From the NCBI GenBank assembly GCA_963575745.1, contig CAUYUJ010019627.1, positions 370,164-434,163 of the forward strand: 64,000 nt of DNA, read 5' to 3'. Below the pieces are notes generated by a model. It was not told the origin of the DNA, did no database searches, and worked only from the letters and a program-made list of their open reading frames with translations. This DNA comes from Prorocentrum cordatum. Lineage: Eukaryota > Sar > Dinophyceae > Prorocentrales > Prorocentraceae. A program made the position numbers and the translations under genes. This document shows, one piece after another, positions 21,375 through 31,847 of this stretch (position 1 is the first letter of the stretch; each line of letters starts with the position of its first letter).

Positions 21375-22011
21375 CCCCTCTTCCTCCTGAGGACGGGCCG
21401 GCCCCGCACCCATAGGCGGCGGAGGAGGAGGAGGAGGTGCAGAGGATGAAGGAGGAGGGCGAAGACGAGGTCGGGGAGGGCGAGGACGATGGGTCGCGCC
21501 CTTTGCTCCTCCCCGCGGTCCCGCCCCTCCCCCCGGCCGAGGAGGACGGAGGGCCTTGGACCCCTCTTGGGTGGGGTCACCCTGCTGCCGTCGCCGTGAG
21601 CCATCCTCCTCCTGGTCATCTCACTCTCTTTCCTCCTCGCCGTCCCACTCCTCCTGGCCGAGGTGGAGGACGGACGACGGACGATCTAAGTTCCATCCTA
21701 ATCCTCCTCCTTTTTTTCCTGTCCCACCTGCATCCTCCCCGTCTTACGGGAGAGGAAGCCACCCCGACCCCCATCACTCGCGCTTTCTTAATTGTCTTGT
21801 GCCTTCACTGACTAGTCCTGCGCTGCTGGATTATTTCCCAGCGGCGTCTCTTGCTTGGGCTGCCGATTACGACTCGTTCTCTCCCATGCAGAGAGGGGCC
21901 CTCAGGGAAGCAGGATCGATACCTGGGGGGGGAACGCGGACGAGGACGAGGCGGAGCTCTCAGGGGAGCCGAGGCGCACGAGGAGATCGACGGCGAAAAA
22001 AGAGAGACATC

Positions 22012-22050
<39 letters not shown>

Positions 22051-22395
22051 AGCCCTCGCCTCGGCGGCGGCGCTAACCCCCCCTTTCGGACCAGAGAGCC
22101 CCACCAGGGCTCCAGGGAGCCTCCCAACCCCCCACATGATGGCCCCGAGCGGTTCCCGGGACGACCCCAGAGAGTGCCCCAGACATGTTCGCGTCGTGAG
22201 ACGATCCGGACGGCAGGTTGTTCTACATGTGTTTCCCCTTGAGGCCCTTCTTGGGCATGGGACCGTGAACAAAATTATCCCGGCAAAGCAACCTAGCAGC
22301 GATGTGTAGGAGCATACCTGGAAGCATTCCCCTTAAGATTCAGATGAGAATCCGGTTGTAGAATTCTGCTGTTCTCGCAGTCGTAGTCGCATTCG
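21375..22395. other. no gene recognised; (GA)n at 22,013-22,048
   Basis: Pyrimidine-rich and mixed sequence with a short (GA)n run. Several frames overlap. Nothing resembles a known domain. Confidence 0.45.
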
Positions 22396-22399
22396 CGAT

Positions 22400-22842
22400 G
22401 ACAGTCGCAGTGGCAACGGCAGTCGCAGTCACAGCCTCAGCTTCAGCCTGCTTCAGCCTCAGCCTCAGCCTGCCTCAGCCTCAGCCTGCCTCAGCCTCAG
22501 CCTCAGCCTGCTTCAGCCTCAGCATCAGTCTGCCTTCAGCCTCGGCCTCAGCCTCAGCCTGCCTCAGCCTCAGCCTGCATCAGCCTCAGCCTCAGCCTCA
22601 GCCTGCCTCAGCCTGCCTCAGCCTCAGCCTCAGCCTGCCTCAGCCTCAGCCTCAGCCTGCCTCAGCCTCAGCCTCAGCCTGCTTCAGCCTCAGCCTCAGT
22701 CTGCCTCAGCCTCGGCCTCAGCCTCAGCCTGCCTCAGCCTCAGCCTGCATCAGCCTCAGCCTCAGCCTCAGCCTGCCTCAGCCTCATCAGCCTCAGCCTC
22801 AGCCTGCCTCAGCCTCAGCCTCAGCCTGCCTCAGCATTCAAA
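22400..22842 (+). repeat. CAGCCT hexamer minisatellite
   Basis: Imperfect CTCAGCCTCAGCCTGC units organised in higher-order blocks; GCCTCAGCCTGCATCAGCCT recurs at a spacing of ~180 bp. The Ser/Ala-rich frame is simply the repeat. Confidence 0.95.
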
Positions 22843-22849
22843 GTGTGGC

Positions 22850-23200
22850 CCGGGAATGGAGTTCTGGGAACTCGAAGAAAACGAAGTGGCCTACAGTTGG
22901 CTCCGGGCAGTCAAAATCGTGCCCAGGAGTGGACTTCCTGGGAACTCGAAGACCACGAAGTGGCCTACAGTTGGCTCTGGGCATTCAAAATCATGCCCAG
23001 GAATGGATTTTCTGGGAATTCGAAGACCACGAAGTGGCCTACGGTTGGCTCCGGGCATTCAAAATCATGCCCAGGAATGGAGTTCTGGGAACTCGAAGAC
23101 CACGAAGTGGCCTACAGTTGGCTCTGGGCATTCAAAAATCATGCCCAGGAATGGAGTTCTGGGAACTGACCACGAAGTGCGTTACTGTTGGCTAAAAATG
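22850..23200 (+). repeat. 74-bp tandem repeat, about 4.5 units
   Basis: TGGCCTACAGTTGGCTC starts at 22,887, 22,961, 23,035 and 23,108, with a diverged fifth unit at ~23,178: spacing 74, 74, 73 and 70 bp. Each unit carries GCCCAGGAATGGA, TCTGGGAACTCGAAGACC and TCAAAATC. Units are >90% alike, so the array is young. Confidence 0.95.
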
Positions 23201-23204
23201 GAGT

Positions 23205-24260
23205 CCCCGGTTTTCCCCGGTTTTCGTCCGGATCCCGCCCAGACCCCCTTGGGAGGTCATGATGCTCTCTCTTGACACTACTAGAAACCTATCAGTCTTC
23301 GCTGTTAGGTAAAAACGCAGGATGGCAGGATAAAAAGCCGGTGCTGGGAAAGGGTCGGGGATTTTCGAGGACGTTGTATGGGAAAGACGAGCACATATCT
23401 GGGGCCCCAAGGTGGTCCCGAGAGCGTCCAGAGAGGCCTCCGAATCAGGAGTGCTTGTCTCGCGTCGGTCCGCGGGTGAGGCTGCGGTGGGGCCACTTCT
23501 GACAGCGAAGAGATTGTAAGCAGGGCCCCTGGCCAGGCCAATCCTGGGCCAAGGAGCGGTGCGTATGCCGTCCTGGCAAGGCCAGGAGGGCGGATTCGGG
23601 AGGTGGCTCTTCTTTCGGCTCTGGCAAATTGACTTCCATTGATAGGGGGAGGGGGGAGTGGGGGGCGTGGAAAGGCCCGAAGGTAAGTCTAGACTTCGCG
23701 CAAGTGGGAACTCGCTTGCTCGCATTTTCGGCCCAGCGCTGGTTGAGATGGCGGCGGAGGACTGTCCAGAATCTGAATGACAGCGCGCTTATGTGTATAC
23801 CGTCGAGGCTGGTTGAGCCTGCGACACATGCCCTCCACATTCTTGTGGCAGTGTGGCCTTCGGAAGGGTCTTGCGTCCTCTCGCGTGCCATCCCCAATCA
23901 GCATCGTCTGTATATGTCGCCGCGCCGTTTGTTCCGACGCGCGGCCGTACGTCGTGGGGAGGGCAACGCGGCCACCAGGTCAAACACCGCATCGGACTCG
24001 GTGGGTTCGCCGAGGGTTTGCGGGGGTGCGGTCGTCGTCTCTTTGAGGCGCGGGACGCAGGGCTTGCCGTGGGTCTGCTGTGGTGTCGTCGAGGACAAAT
24101 TCTCAGAAGGCGGCGGGGCTTCTCAGAAGCCCTCGCGCCCTCTCGAAAATCGTTCCGTGCCGTCGAGGAAGGCTCAGGAAGCTTCTCCGGAGGCCCAGGG
24201 ACTTCTGAGCATTCTGAAGCAGGCCCGCCCCTTCTCACTTCCAGCGCCTCCAGTGGGAGA
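23205..24260. other. no gene recognised
   Basis: Non-repetitive except for 24,106-24,250, which repeats part of 19,543-19,660. Frames overlap on both strands without domain signals. Confidence 0.45.
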
Positions 24261-24264
24261 CAGG

Positions 24265-24575
24265 TAGGATGGGGGGAGGGAGGAGGGAGGAGGGGGGAGG
24301 AGGAGAAGGAGGAGGAGGAGGAGGAGGAGGCGGAGGAGGAAGAGGAGGAGGAGGAGGAGGGGTAAGAGGAGGAGGAGGAGGAGGAGGAGGAGGAGGAGGA
24401 GGAGGAGGGGAAGAGGAGGAGGAGGAGGAGGAGGAGGAGGAGGAGGAGGAGGAGGACGAGGGGAGGAAGGAGGAGGAGGAGGAGGAGGAGGAGGAGGAGG
24501 AGGAGGAGGAGGAGGGAGGAGGAGGGGAGGAGGAGGAGGAAGGAAAGGAGGAGGAAGAGGGAGGGAGGGGGAGGA
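24265..24575 (+). repeat. (GGA)n array
   Basis: About 300 bp of GGAGGA with AAGGA and GGGGA variants. It directly precedes the first recognised kinase exon. Confidence 0.95.
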
Positions 24576-24607
24576 GGGAGAGAGCCCCCCGGGCTCGCCG
24601 CCGAGAG

Positions 24608-24675
24608 GGGGCCCCCGAGCGCCGCTCGCCTCTGGAGGACGCCGGCTTCGACGAGGAGGTGCAGATGCTCAGCAG
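24608..24675 (+). CDS. protein kinase exon 1 of 6 seen: alpha-C helix
   Basis: Encodes, at its 3' end, EDAGFDEEVQMLSR, the alpha-C helix of a protein kinase; a Glu in the FDEEV segment is the expected partner of the VAIK lysine. The exon ends in phase 2 (AGC AG) at a GC donor (24,676-24,677), and the AG|G codon is completed by the next exon at 30,320. The 5' edge is uncertain: AG dinucleotides at 24,604-24,607 or 24,636-24,637 could be the acceptor. The frame upstream (GAPERRSPL) fits a beta-3/alpha-C linker. The exon carrying the glycine-rich loop and the VAIK lysine was not found to the left. Confidence 0.8.
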
Positions 24676-24985
24676 GCGCCCCCGCCTCCCTCGGGGGCGT
24701 TGCCCGGCGGCGCCGGGCGGCTCGGCCCCAGGGGAGGGGGTACTCGTCCTCCTCCTCCTCCTCCTCCTCCTCCTCCTCCTCTCCTCCTGTGAACGCCCTG
24801 GAGGAGGCTCTGCTGCCTGCTGCTGTCCCCTTTGATACCTCCTTGTCCTCTGCGTCCGTCTGGTGGCCTATGCCTCCTGGTGGATCCTAGTCGTTCACTC
24901 GCATCGCGACGCGGTCGAGCCATCGGCGCTGCTGTGTGGTCACTCGCATCGGCGAGATCGGTCGCACCTAGCAGGGCGAGAGGAG

Positions 24986-25120
24986 GGCCACGCGCAGGGG
25001 GAGGGAGGTCTTTTTAGAAGGCGCGGGCCTTGTGTATGGATATGAGAGGAAGCCTTCTAAGGAGTAGTCTTCTTCTAAGGAGCCCCCCCCGCTACCCCTA
25101 CCCCCTCGTGCGCGCCGGCG
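24986..25120 (+). mobile_element. DM-6 element, copy 4
   Basis: GGCCACGCGCAGGGGGAGGG, TTAGAAGGCGCGGGCC, GCCTTCTAAGGAG, then CTACCCCTACCCCCTCGTGCGCGCCGGCG. It shows the uninterrupted right end that DM-1 copy 5 split in DM-6 copy 3. Confidence 0.7.
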
Positions 25121-25391
25121 AGGAGGGAGGGAGTAAGGAGGAGGAGGGGCGGGGGTCCTGCCTCTCCGACACATTTGCCCGCGCGGCTTCCAACAGAGAC
25201 AAGGAGGGGAGGATGTTGGATTGGAGGGGGGAGGAGGAGGAAGGAGGACGAAGGCCGAAGGCGTCGATGAAGTTAGGGGCAATTAAGGAGTTGAGGGAAG
25301 ACGGAAGGAGAGGAAGGACGGAAGGAGGAGGAAAGTCGGAGGGGGAGAGGAGTGCGGAGTTGAGGAGAAAGAGAGGAAGGAAGGGGGAGGA

Positions 25392-25568
25392 GAGGAGGAA
25401 GGCGGGAAGAGGGGCGGGAAGGGGGAGGAGAAGGGCGCCAGCAGCAGGAGCAGAACCGTCCGCAGCCACGAGCCACAAGCGAGGAGGAAGGCGGGAAGAG
25501 GGGCGGGAAGGGGGAGGAGAAGGGCGCCAGCAGCAGGAGCAGAACCGTCCGCAGCCACGAGCCACAAG
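25392..25568 (+). repeat. 89-bp perfect tandem duplication
   Basis: Two copies, 25,392-25,480 and 25,481-25,568, of a unit beginning GAGGAGGAAGGCGGGAAGAG and ending CAGCCACGAGCCACAAG. No differences were found by eye, so it is recent or an assembly duplicate. Confidence 0.9.
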
Positions 25569-25784
25569 GACGAGGAAGCGGGCCAGAGGAAGCCCAGGAG
25601 GCACCGAAGCGACGCTGCCGTTCACAGGCTCCGTCCCAAGAGCCCTTCTGCACACGGTCCTGCGCTGCTCTCCCCTGCGGGGCGCACTCCTCCTCGCCCT
25701 CCGCCCCTCAGGCGACGCGCGAACCGCTCAGAGGCGGGAGGGCAGGACGCGCAGGTGAGCCTCCGTCGAGAGCCCCCCCCCCCC

Positions 25785-25935
25785 GGCCACGCGCACGCAG
25801 GGGCAGGGGCAGGGGGGAGGGCTCCTGCGAAGCAGCACACCTGCTTCCTTAGAAGGCGCGGGCCCTGTTTACAGATGCCTGGCCGGCACCCTCTGAGAAG
25901 TAACCTCCTTCTAACACCCTCATGTCTGCGCCGCC
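25785..25935 (+). mobile_element. DM-6 element, copy 5
   Basis: GGCCACGCGCACGCAGGGGC, GGGGGAGGGCTCC, GCTTCCTTAGAAGGCGCGGG, GGCCGGCACCCTCTGAGAAG, ending TGTCTGCGCCGCC. Confidence 0.7.
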
Positions 25936-26237
25936 AGCCCCTCTGCATCGCTCGGGCGTGTGATTTTTATTTCGGTGAGGACAATGGAGGAGTATCCTGG
26001 ATCATCTTGCGAACAACAAAAAACGCACGATGACGAAACAGGCACGGGCAACGGACGTCCGAGCGATGGCAAGACCCCCGTTTCTAAGAGACCCCTGCCC
26101 GCCAGCCACCTGCAACGGCTCGCGCACTCTCTCGGAGCACCCCCGGCCGAGCCCCCCTGTCTGGAAGAGGGCCGGCGGCATGAGTTCGGGGGAGTTTCAC
26201 GCCGTTTGCGCGCGGAGCCCAGGCGAGAGCCCCATAC

Positions 26238-26421
26238 ACATCGGCCGTTGGAAGCCGGTGTTTTTAGATGCCCAAGTCCCAATATACTTGAGGCGCTTTC
26301 CTACTTCAATGATCGAGTGGTTGCCCTTCTTCCTTCCTCTTCAACTTGCGGGCAGAAGCCCATTCTGCTTCCAACGCCTTCCTGCTTCATGCTTCTACCC
26401 ACTTCTTCCGACCGATTCGTG
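26238..26421 (+). mobile_element. DM-5 MITE-like element, copy 3
   Basis: ACATCGGCCGTTGGAAG, TTTCCTACTTCAATGATCGA, AGCCCATTCTGCTTCCAACG, CATGCTTCTACCCACTTC, CCGACCGATTCGTG. More diverged than the two copies near 14-15 kb, same orientation. Confidence 0.75.
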
Positions 26422-26889
26422 TCGAAAACACAGCGGCCATCCACCCACGCAGCTTCTCGGTTTCTTGCTTCCGCTCCTGGGTATGGCGTTGTGCATGGAA
26501 GCCTGAAGCGAAGCGCCCGGCCCGGCCTGCGGCCCCGTTCGGTGATGCGACAAGAGAAGTCGTTTGTAGTGAAAGATGGGCGGAGGCGGAGGGCTTGCCT
26601 TCCTTCGGACAAGTGTGATACAGAAGGATAAGAACAAGCACGTCCCCTCCCCTCTCCTTCTCATCTGTCCCACGTCCTGCTCATCTCATTCCTCCCATCC
26701 TTCCCATGTCAGGAGGGTTCGTCTTCCTCTCCCCCCCCCCTCCTGCTCGTCCTGGTCCTGCCTCCTCGCCCCCCCCCCACCACCCCCACTCGGCGTCGGG
26801 TCGGACAGATCGGCCCCGGGGGGAGGGAAGGAAGGAGAGAGCCCTGAGGAGCGGGTCCAGGCTTCATTGCGCTACCACGTTTGCCCTAC

Positions 26890-27115
26890 GCCTGCGGGGG
26901 GAGGAGGAGGAGGAGGAGGAGGAGGAGGAGGAGGAGGAGGAGGAGGAGGAGGAGGAAGAGGAGGAGGAGGAGGAGGAGGAGGAGGAGGAGGAGGAGGAGG
27001 AGGAAGAGGAGAGGTCCTGTATTAAGGAGGAGGGGACGAGAAAGGAGGACGGAGGCGAAGGAGGAGGAGGACAAGGAGGAGGAGGAGGAGGAGGAGGAGG
27101 AGGAGGCAAGCTAGG
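26890..27115 (+). repeat. (GGA)n array
   Basis: Two GGAGGAGGA blocks separated by GTCCTGTATTAAGG. The Glu/Arg and Ser/Leu frames are artefacts. Confidence 0.95.
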
Positions 27116-27189
27116 AGCGCTCGCGTCATATCTGCCGTCCCACCCCTCCCTCCCATCCCTCACCATGGCGTAGATCTCCTCTCTATTCG

Positions 27190-27330
27190 GACAGTCGGAT
27201 GTCGAGCAGGGCAATGATCTCGAGAGGGTGCGCGATGCATCCTAGAGCACGGCATAGCAGGTCGCAGAAGAGCACGACAGAGCGTAGTATGTCATAGCAT
27301 GGCGTGGTGTTGCGTTTTGAAGAATTGCAA
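27190..27330 (+). repeat. CATAGCATGGC-type degenerate repeat, left block
   Basis: Loose repetition of GTAGTATGTCATAGCATGGC; the same motif cluster is found at 28,560-28,760. Confidence 0.5.
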
Positions 27331-27540
27331 GACAAATTCTTTACGCTTCGCGTATCCCCACCAGCCCATCTCACAGCAGCAACTCTTGCGAAGCATGCCG
27401 ACAGTCGTGTTTTTCAGGCGTGTGTCCGCTTGGCCCCGCATATCTCCCCTTTTCCTCCTTCCCCCCGCCTCCGTGCACATCCTCCTTGTGGGGGGAGCGG
27501 GAGAAGGACGAGGCGGAGGAGGAGGGAGAGAAAACGCTCC

Positions 27541-27945
27541 TCGTGATGTGAGTCGTTTGGGGTTTCTCGTCCTGGTGTCAGTCGTTCGGGCCCTTCTTCC
27601 TGGTGTGAGTCCTTCGGGCTCTTCGTGGTGTGAGTCGTTCGGGCTTTTCGTCCTGGTGTGAGTCGTTCGGGCTTCTCGTGGTGTGAGTTGTTCGGGCCCC
27701 TCATCCTGGTGTGAGTCGTTCGGTCCCCTCCTCCTGGTGTGACTCGTTCGGGCTCCTCGTGGTGTGAGTCGTTCGGGGCCCGCGTCGTGGTGTGAGTCGT
27801 TCGGGCTCCTCGTGGTGTGAGTCGTTCGGGCGCCTCGTCCTGGTGTGAGTCGTTCGGGCCCCTCCTTGTGGTGTGAGTCGTTCGGGCTCTTCGTGGTGTG
27901 AGTCGTTCGGGCCCCTCGTCCTGGTGTGAGTCGTTCGGGCTCCTC
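27541..27945 (+). repeat. GTGTGAGTCGTTCGGGC minisatellite
   Basis: At least 13 imperfect 25-30-bp units: GTGTGAGTCGTTCGGG plus (C/G)CCTCGT(CCT)G. On the minus strand this keeps a Thr/His/Pro-rich frame open across 27,292-28,638, which is why a 448-codon frame appears there. That frame is judged spurious. Confidence 0.95.
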
Positions 27946-27949
27946 GTGG

Positions 27950-28170
27950 GGCCTCTTGGGGGACTCTTGGAGCCTCTTGGGGCCTCGTGGGAGCCTCTTG
28001 GGGGCCTCTGGGGGGCATCTTGGGGGCCTCTTGGGGCCTCTTGGGGCCTCTTGGGGGCCTCTTGGGGGCCTCTTGGGGGCCTCTTGGGACCGCTGGGGCG
28101 CCTCTGGGGGGCCTCTTGGGAGCCTCCTGGGAGCCTCTGGAGGCCATCTTGGGGCCTCTTGCGACCTCCT
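27950..28170 (+). repeat. GGGGGCCTCTTG decamer array
   Basis: CTTGGGGGCCTCTTGGGGCC repeats. Related GGCCTCTTGGG or reverse-complement CCCAAGAGGCC arrays occur at 61,925-62,040 and 62,990-63,290. Confidence 0.9.
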
Positions 28171-28204
28171 CGGAAGCGCCAATGAGGGCTGCCCCTTGAA
28201 AAGA

Positions 28205-28325
28205 ACAAAATGAGCCCAAAACCTTAGTAAAAGCAATGATTTTGCTATGAAGGAAGATGAGCGCGGCCCCCTCAGAGCGCCAAAATGAGGCCAAAACCAT
28301 AGTAAAATCAATGATTTGGGCTTTA
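28205..28325 (+). repeat. ~75-bp direct repeat
   Basis: AAAATGAG(C/G)CCAAAACC(T/A)TAGTAAAA(G/T)CAATGATTT occurs at about 28,207 and 28,282, each followed by GCT(A/T)T(G/A)AAG-like sequence. Confidence 0.8.
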
Positions 28326-28559
28326 AGAAGAGCAGAGGGGCCAAAGTGGGCCCCCCCGTCGGAGCCAGAATCCTCGTGAGGGTCGTCGTTTTTTGGCCCT
28401 TCCAGGAGTCAAAAAAGACCCCCTGACGACGCTCGGCCCGCCCTCTCCAGGTCCAGGGGGAGGGGGTAGGGGGAGGGGTAAACCCTTCCCCGAAGGGGAA
28501 GAAGGGGGGTTGGGGGGTTGAGGACAGAGAGAGCTCGCTAAACCACTCACGCCCAAAGG

Positions 28560-28760
28560 GCTGGTGGGATAATGACATCGCACAACGGCACATAACCGAA
28601 CATGGCATAGTATGGGTTTGAAGATCAAAGCGTAGCATTGCATAGCATGGCGTGGCACTGTGTTGTCAACCAGTGCATATCCTAGCATTGCAGCTGACGT
28701 ATGGCATCGCACACTGGAGCACCACATAGCATTGTATTGCATGCCGCGGCATGGCATTGG
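28560..28760 (+). repeat. CATAGCATGGC-type degenerate repeat, right block
   Basis: Contains AGCATTGCATAGCATGGCGTGG and ATTGCATGCCGCGGCATGGC. Related to 27,190-27,330. Confidence 0.5.
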
Positions 28761-28764
28761 AAAT

Positions 28765-28965
28765 AATGTCGCCAGCGTTGCAGCGGGAACACGATTCGGA
28801 ATGGGTGGAAGCCTGGAAAGGAGGCCAGCGTTGCAGCGGGAGCACGATTCGGAACGAGCGGAAGCGCGGAAATGAGGCCAGCGTTGCAGCGGGAGCACGA
28901 TTCGGAACGAGCGGAAGCCCGAAAATGAGGCCAGCGCTGCAGCAGGAGCAACATTTTGAAAAACA
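28765..28965 (+). repeat. 53-bp tandem repeat, four units
   Basis: CCAGCG(T/C)TGCAGC starts at 28,772, 28,825, 28,878 and 28,931, exactly 53 bp apart. Units contain GGGAGCACGATTCGGAACGA and GGAAGC. The regular spacing indicates recent expansion. Confidence 0.95.
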
Positions 28966-29099
28966 ACCCAAGCGACAACCCAATTCCTGGGAATCCTGAG
29001 TATAGAAAAATCGCGGAGAGGGGGTCGAACATCTTCCGGACGTCATCAGGGGAGAGAGGAGAGTAGTATTCATACGGTGTAAGTGTAGAACGCAGCAAG

Positions 29100-30310
29100 C
29101 TTGGCCATAGTTCTTGCTCGACGCAACGAACATGAGGAGGAGGACGACGAGGAGGCGAAGAAAGGAGGAGGTCGAGGAGGAGGAGGAAGGAGAGCCCTCC
29201 TCGCCCACGGGCGGAGAGGCTCAGTGCTTAGCCCCGCCTCTGTACCGCTCCGGGCGGGCTCCGAGCCAGTCTCGTGGAGGTTGGGGGTGGGGGGAGGGGG
29301 GGCTCGCGCGTCGGGCCCCAGCGCGTCGGGCGCCCTCGCGCGGGCGCGCGAGGAATCGCCCACGGAGAAGAGGAGGAGTAGTCCTCCTGCCCCTTTGGCT
29401 TCCCCTTTTTTTTTTTTTTTAAATATTTCGCCACGAGGGGGAGCGGGTCCTGAGGAAGACGGGTCTTAGATGTTCGGGGGAATCGGGGCATCCACAGGCC
29501 TCGGGACTGCCCCAGGCGGGGCCCAGGACCCGTTCTCCCCCTGTGCATACCCAGTCTTCTGCACACATTCATCCTCATGGTTCCTCCTCCCCGTGTCCCT
29601 GTGAATCTGCTGGAGGGGGTTCTTCTGCACATGTCGTATGGTTCTGGAGGCCGCTGCTGGGGTGTGGATGAGGAGGGGACGGAGAAAGTAAAGCATGAGA
29701 GGAACAGGAGGAGGATGAAGGAGGGGCAGGAGGAGGATGTGCGGGGAGGAGGTGGAAGAGGAGGAGGAGGAGGAGGAGGAGGAGGAGCTCTGCCCATTCC
29801 AGACCCAGGATGTGCTTGTGGCCCCGACCGCCCGTTGGACAAGAGGAGCACGAGGAGAAGACGCAAGAGGAGAAAGAGGACGAGGAGGCGGAAGGGGTGT
29901 GCCCACAAAGGAAGGCGACCCTGGGGGAATCGGGTCCTGGCCCCCTGGGAGGGGTCCGACTTCCCGGGGTCCAGCTTTTCATCCTGAGCCTTGCTTCTCG
30001 GTCCCGTGGCCGTTGGAGGGCCACAGGGATGAGGTATAGTAAGGGAGGGAAGGAGGAAGAGGAGGAAGTGGATGACGAGGGAAGGGAATAAGGCGGCGGA
30101 AGAAGAGGAGGAAAGGGAGAGAGGAAGGGAAGGGGAATGAGCAGAGAGAGAACGAGGAGGAGGATGAGGAGGATGACGCTGCCGACTGCAACGCGAAGCT
30201 CGGAGAACTCTCTCTCTCAGTGTCGTGAGCAAGAGCTTCGTGCTACTTGTTCCCTCGCCCCCTCCTTCTCCTCTCCCCTCGTCCTCCTCCCCTCCTCCTC
30301 TCCACCCTCC
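29100..30310. other. kinase intron; no other gene recognised
   Basis: Purine-rich GAGGAGGA tracts at 29,130-29,190, 29,690-29,790 and 30,045-30,175, a T-run at 29,405-29,420, and a pyrimidine tract (30,240-30,305) leading into the next kinase exon. Confidence 0.6.
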
Positions 30311-30319
30311 GCCAGACAG

Positions 30320-30376
30320 GTTCCGGCACCCGAACCTGGTGACGTTGCTGGGCTGGGGCCAGCAGGGCCTGAAGAG
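30320..30376 (+). CDS. protein kinase exon 2: HPNLV / beta-4
   Basis: Encodes FRHPNLVTLLGWGQQGLKR, the classic alpha-C to beta-4 segment (HPNLV-LLG). The acceptor AG (30,318-30,319) follows a long CTCCTC pyrimidine tract. The first base completes the AG|G arginine codon left by exon 1, and the exon ends in phase 2 (AAG AG) at a GT donor (30,377). It is 57 nt. The motif type (RHPNLV with LLGW) resembles receptor-like/IRAK-Pelle kinases of the TKL group. Position, frame and phase agree with the exons on either side. Confidence 0.9.
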
Positions 30377-30510
30377 GTGCGATCCCTCCACGGCCTCGTC
30401 CCCGCCGTCGTCGAGGCCGTCGTGTTCCTAGCCCTTGGGCCGAGCAACACGTCCACTTGCGCTCAGGAAGTTTGGCTTAGCGTGTCGCTCTACTGGGTCT
30501 GGCCCGCCGC

Positions 30511-30728
30511 GTTCGGATGCAACTCCTGGGAGGTAAAATTGAGATTTTCGAAATCCGGCTTAATCCGGCATGATCCCGACTAATCCGGCTTAGTCCCGCT
30601 TAATCCCGATTATTCCGGCTTAGTCCCGCTTAATCCGAGGCGTCACATCCGGCGTCACAGCCCCCCCCAATGGGGCTTAATCCTCCTTAGTCCTTCCGAC
30701 GATGACCTCCCAGCAGTTGCTTCCTAAC
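30511..30728 (+). mobile_element. DM-3 MITE-like element, copy 1
   Basis: Left end GTTCGGATGCAACTCCTGGG, right end CCCAGCAGTTGCTTCCTAAC: inverted ends agreeing over ~24 bp with four mismatches. The interior is a TTAATCCGGC/TTAGTCCCGC decamer array, then CCCAATGGGGCTTAATC. A second copy lies at 54,752-54,966. Confidence 0.85.
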
Positions 30729-30883
30729 CCGCGCCTCGGCTCGACACTCTCTCCGCGTCGCAGCCCCCAGGCGTCAACTTCCCGAGCGTTGCCCGGCCTC
30801 GCGCGCCGCAGAGCGGAGCGACACGTCAACTCAGCACGGAGGGCACAGCGCGTCGGCGGGGCCGACACCGCGACACGCTAAGC

Positions 30884-31039
30884 TTAAGTCGGGCGTGTCC
30901 CTCTACAGGGGGAATGTTCAAGAATAGGTTTGAAACATTGGCTGGACACGATACCGATTATTTCTGACCATTTGGGGGTACTTTGTGATTTGTTATCTTT
31001 CCTCGAAAATCCGCCTGTAGGAGGACATGCCCGACCTAA
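30884..31039 (+). mobile_element. DM-1 MITE-like element, copy 6
   Basis: Begins TTAAGTCGGGCGTGTCCC and ends GGACATGCCCGACCTAA. Flanked by CGCTAAGC on both sides (30,876-30,883 and 31,040-31,047), a perfect 8-bp target duplication. With copy 5 it is the best evidence for the element's exact ends. Confidence 0.95.
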
Positions 31040-31049
31040 CGCTAAGCAG

Positions 31050-31800
31050 CAGTTCCTGGCCGCAGGTCCGACTTACCCTGCAAATTGCACCTAAGTCATG
31101 TCGATGTGTTTTTTGTTCAGAAATGATTTGGCATCTTTCCATCGCCATTGTTGCGATTTAGGCACGTCGTTATCCGGGCCGCCTCAAGGCAAGCAGTCAT
31201 CATCACGTGGAGCAGGGTAGATGAATTTGGTTGCAGGCTACGCTTGTGGATCATCCAGCTCCCCTGACGGAGCCACGTGCTAACGCATAGGACTTATGAG
31301 CCCAGCTTGGTTGTGATGATCCCTTTGGCAAGATGCGTCGTCATCGTCTTCGAAGCCGCCGTCCTCTCAATATTCCTCCCCATCATCACTTTTAGGCGTG
31401 TTCTGCGTGAGAGTCATGTTAAGCATGAGTTGTTTTTCCCGGCCGTGACCGGACGTTGCTATTCAATCGCGGTATAATAGGGAATATGAAACACACATGG
31501 GCGCTAGTATGCGTTGATAGGCGATCATAGGACACCATAATACACTAACAAGCGCTAATGGGTTGAAACATGTCTTTATATCACTCTCACACACAATGCA
31601 CAACACCATTCGCAATGCAGGAGAAGTGATCTTGAGGGAGACGTGTCCTTGAGGTTCTTCGTTTTTCCTGCTCCCGAGGCCCTCTCTGGGCTCGGGGCCG
31701 TCAGTATTCCATACAAGGATCCAGGACCCGTCAAGGGGGTGTTGCCTGTCCTGTGAATGGATGGGTTGTCTTTTCTCGTGCCCGATGTGGGTTCGACGCT
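31050..31800. other. kinase intron; no other gene recognised
   Basis: Lower-GC, non-repetitive sequence without recognisable domains. Open frames overlap between strands. Confidence 0.45.
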
Positions 31801-31815
31801 GGTTCGGAGCGGATC

Positions 31816-31847
31816 CACTTGGGGCGCGCTGAGGCGCGCCCCAAGTG
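31816..31847. repeat. perfect 14-bp hairpin
   Basis: CACTTGGGGCGCGC, loop TGAG, then the exact inverse. A related half (CACTTGGAGCGCGCTGAGG) occurs at ~31,938. It is embedded among GGTTCGACGC motifs. No T-run follows, and it is not called a terminator. Confidence 0.85.

Noticed and set aside
22400-23195. 265-codon Ser/Ala/Leu-rich ORF
   Set aside because: Translation of the CAGCCT minisatellite followed by the 74-bp array.
27292-28638. 448-codon open frame on the minus strand
   Set aside because: It follows a 25-30-bp minisatellite and a GGCCTCTTGG decamer array; its Thr/His/Pro periodicity is the DNA repeat translated. No non-repeat domain.
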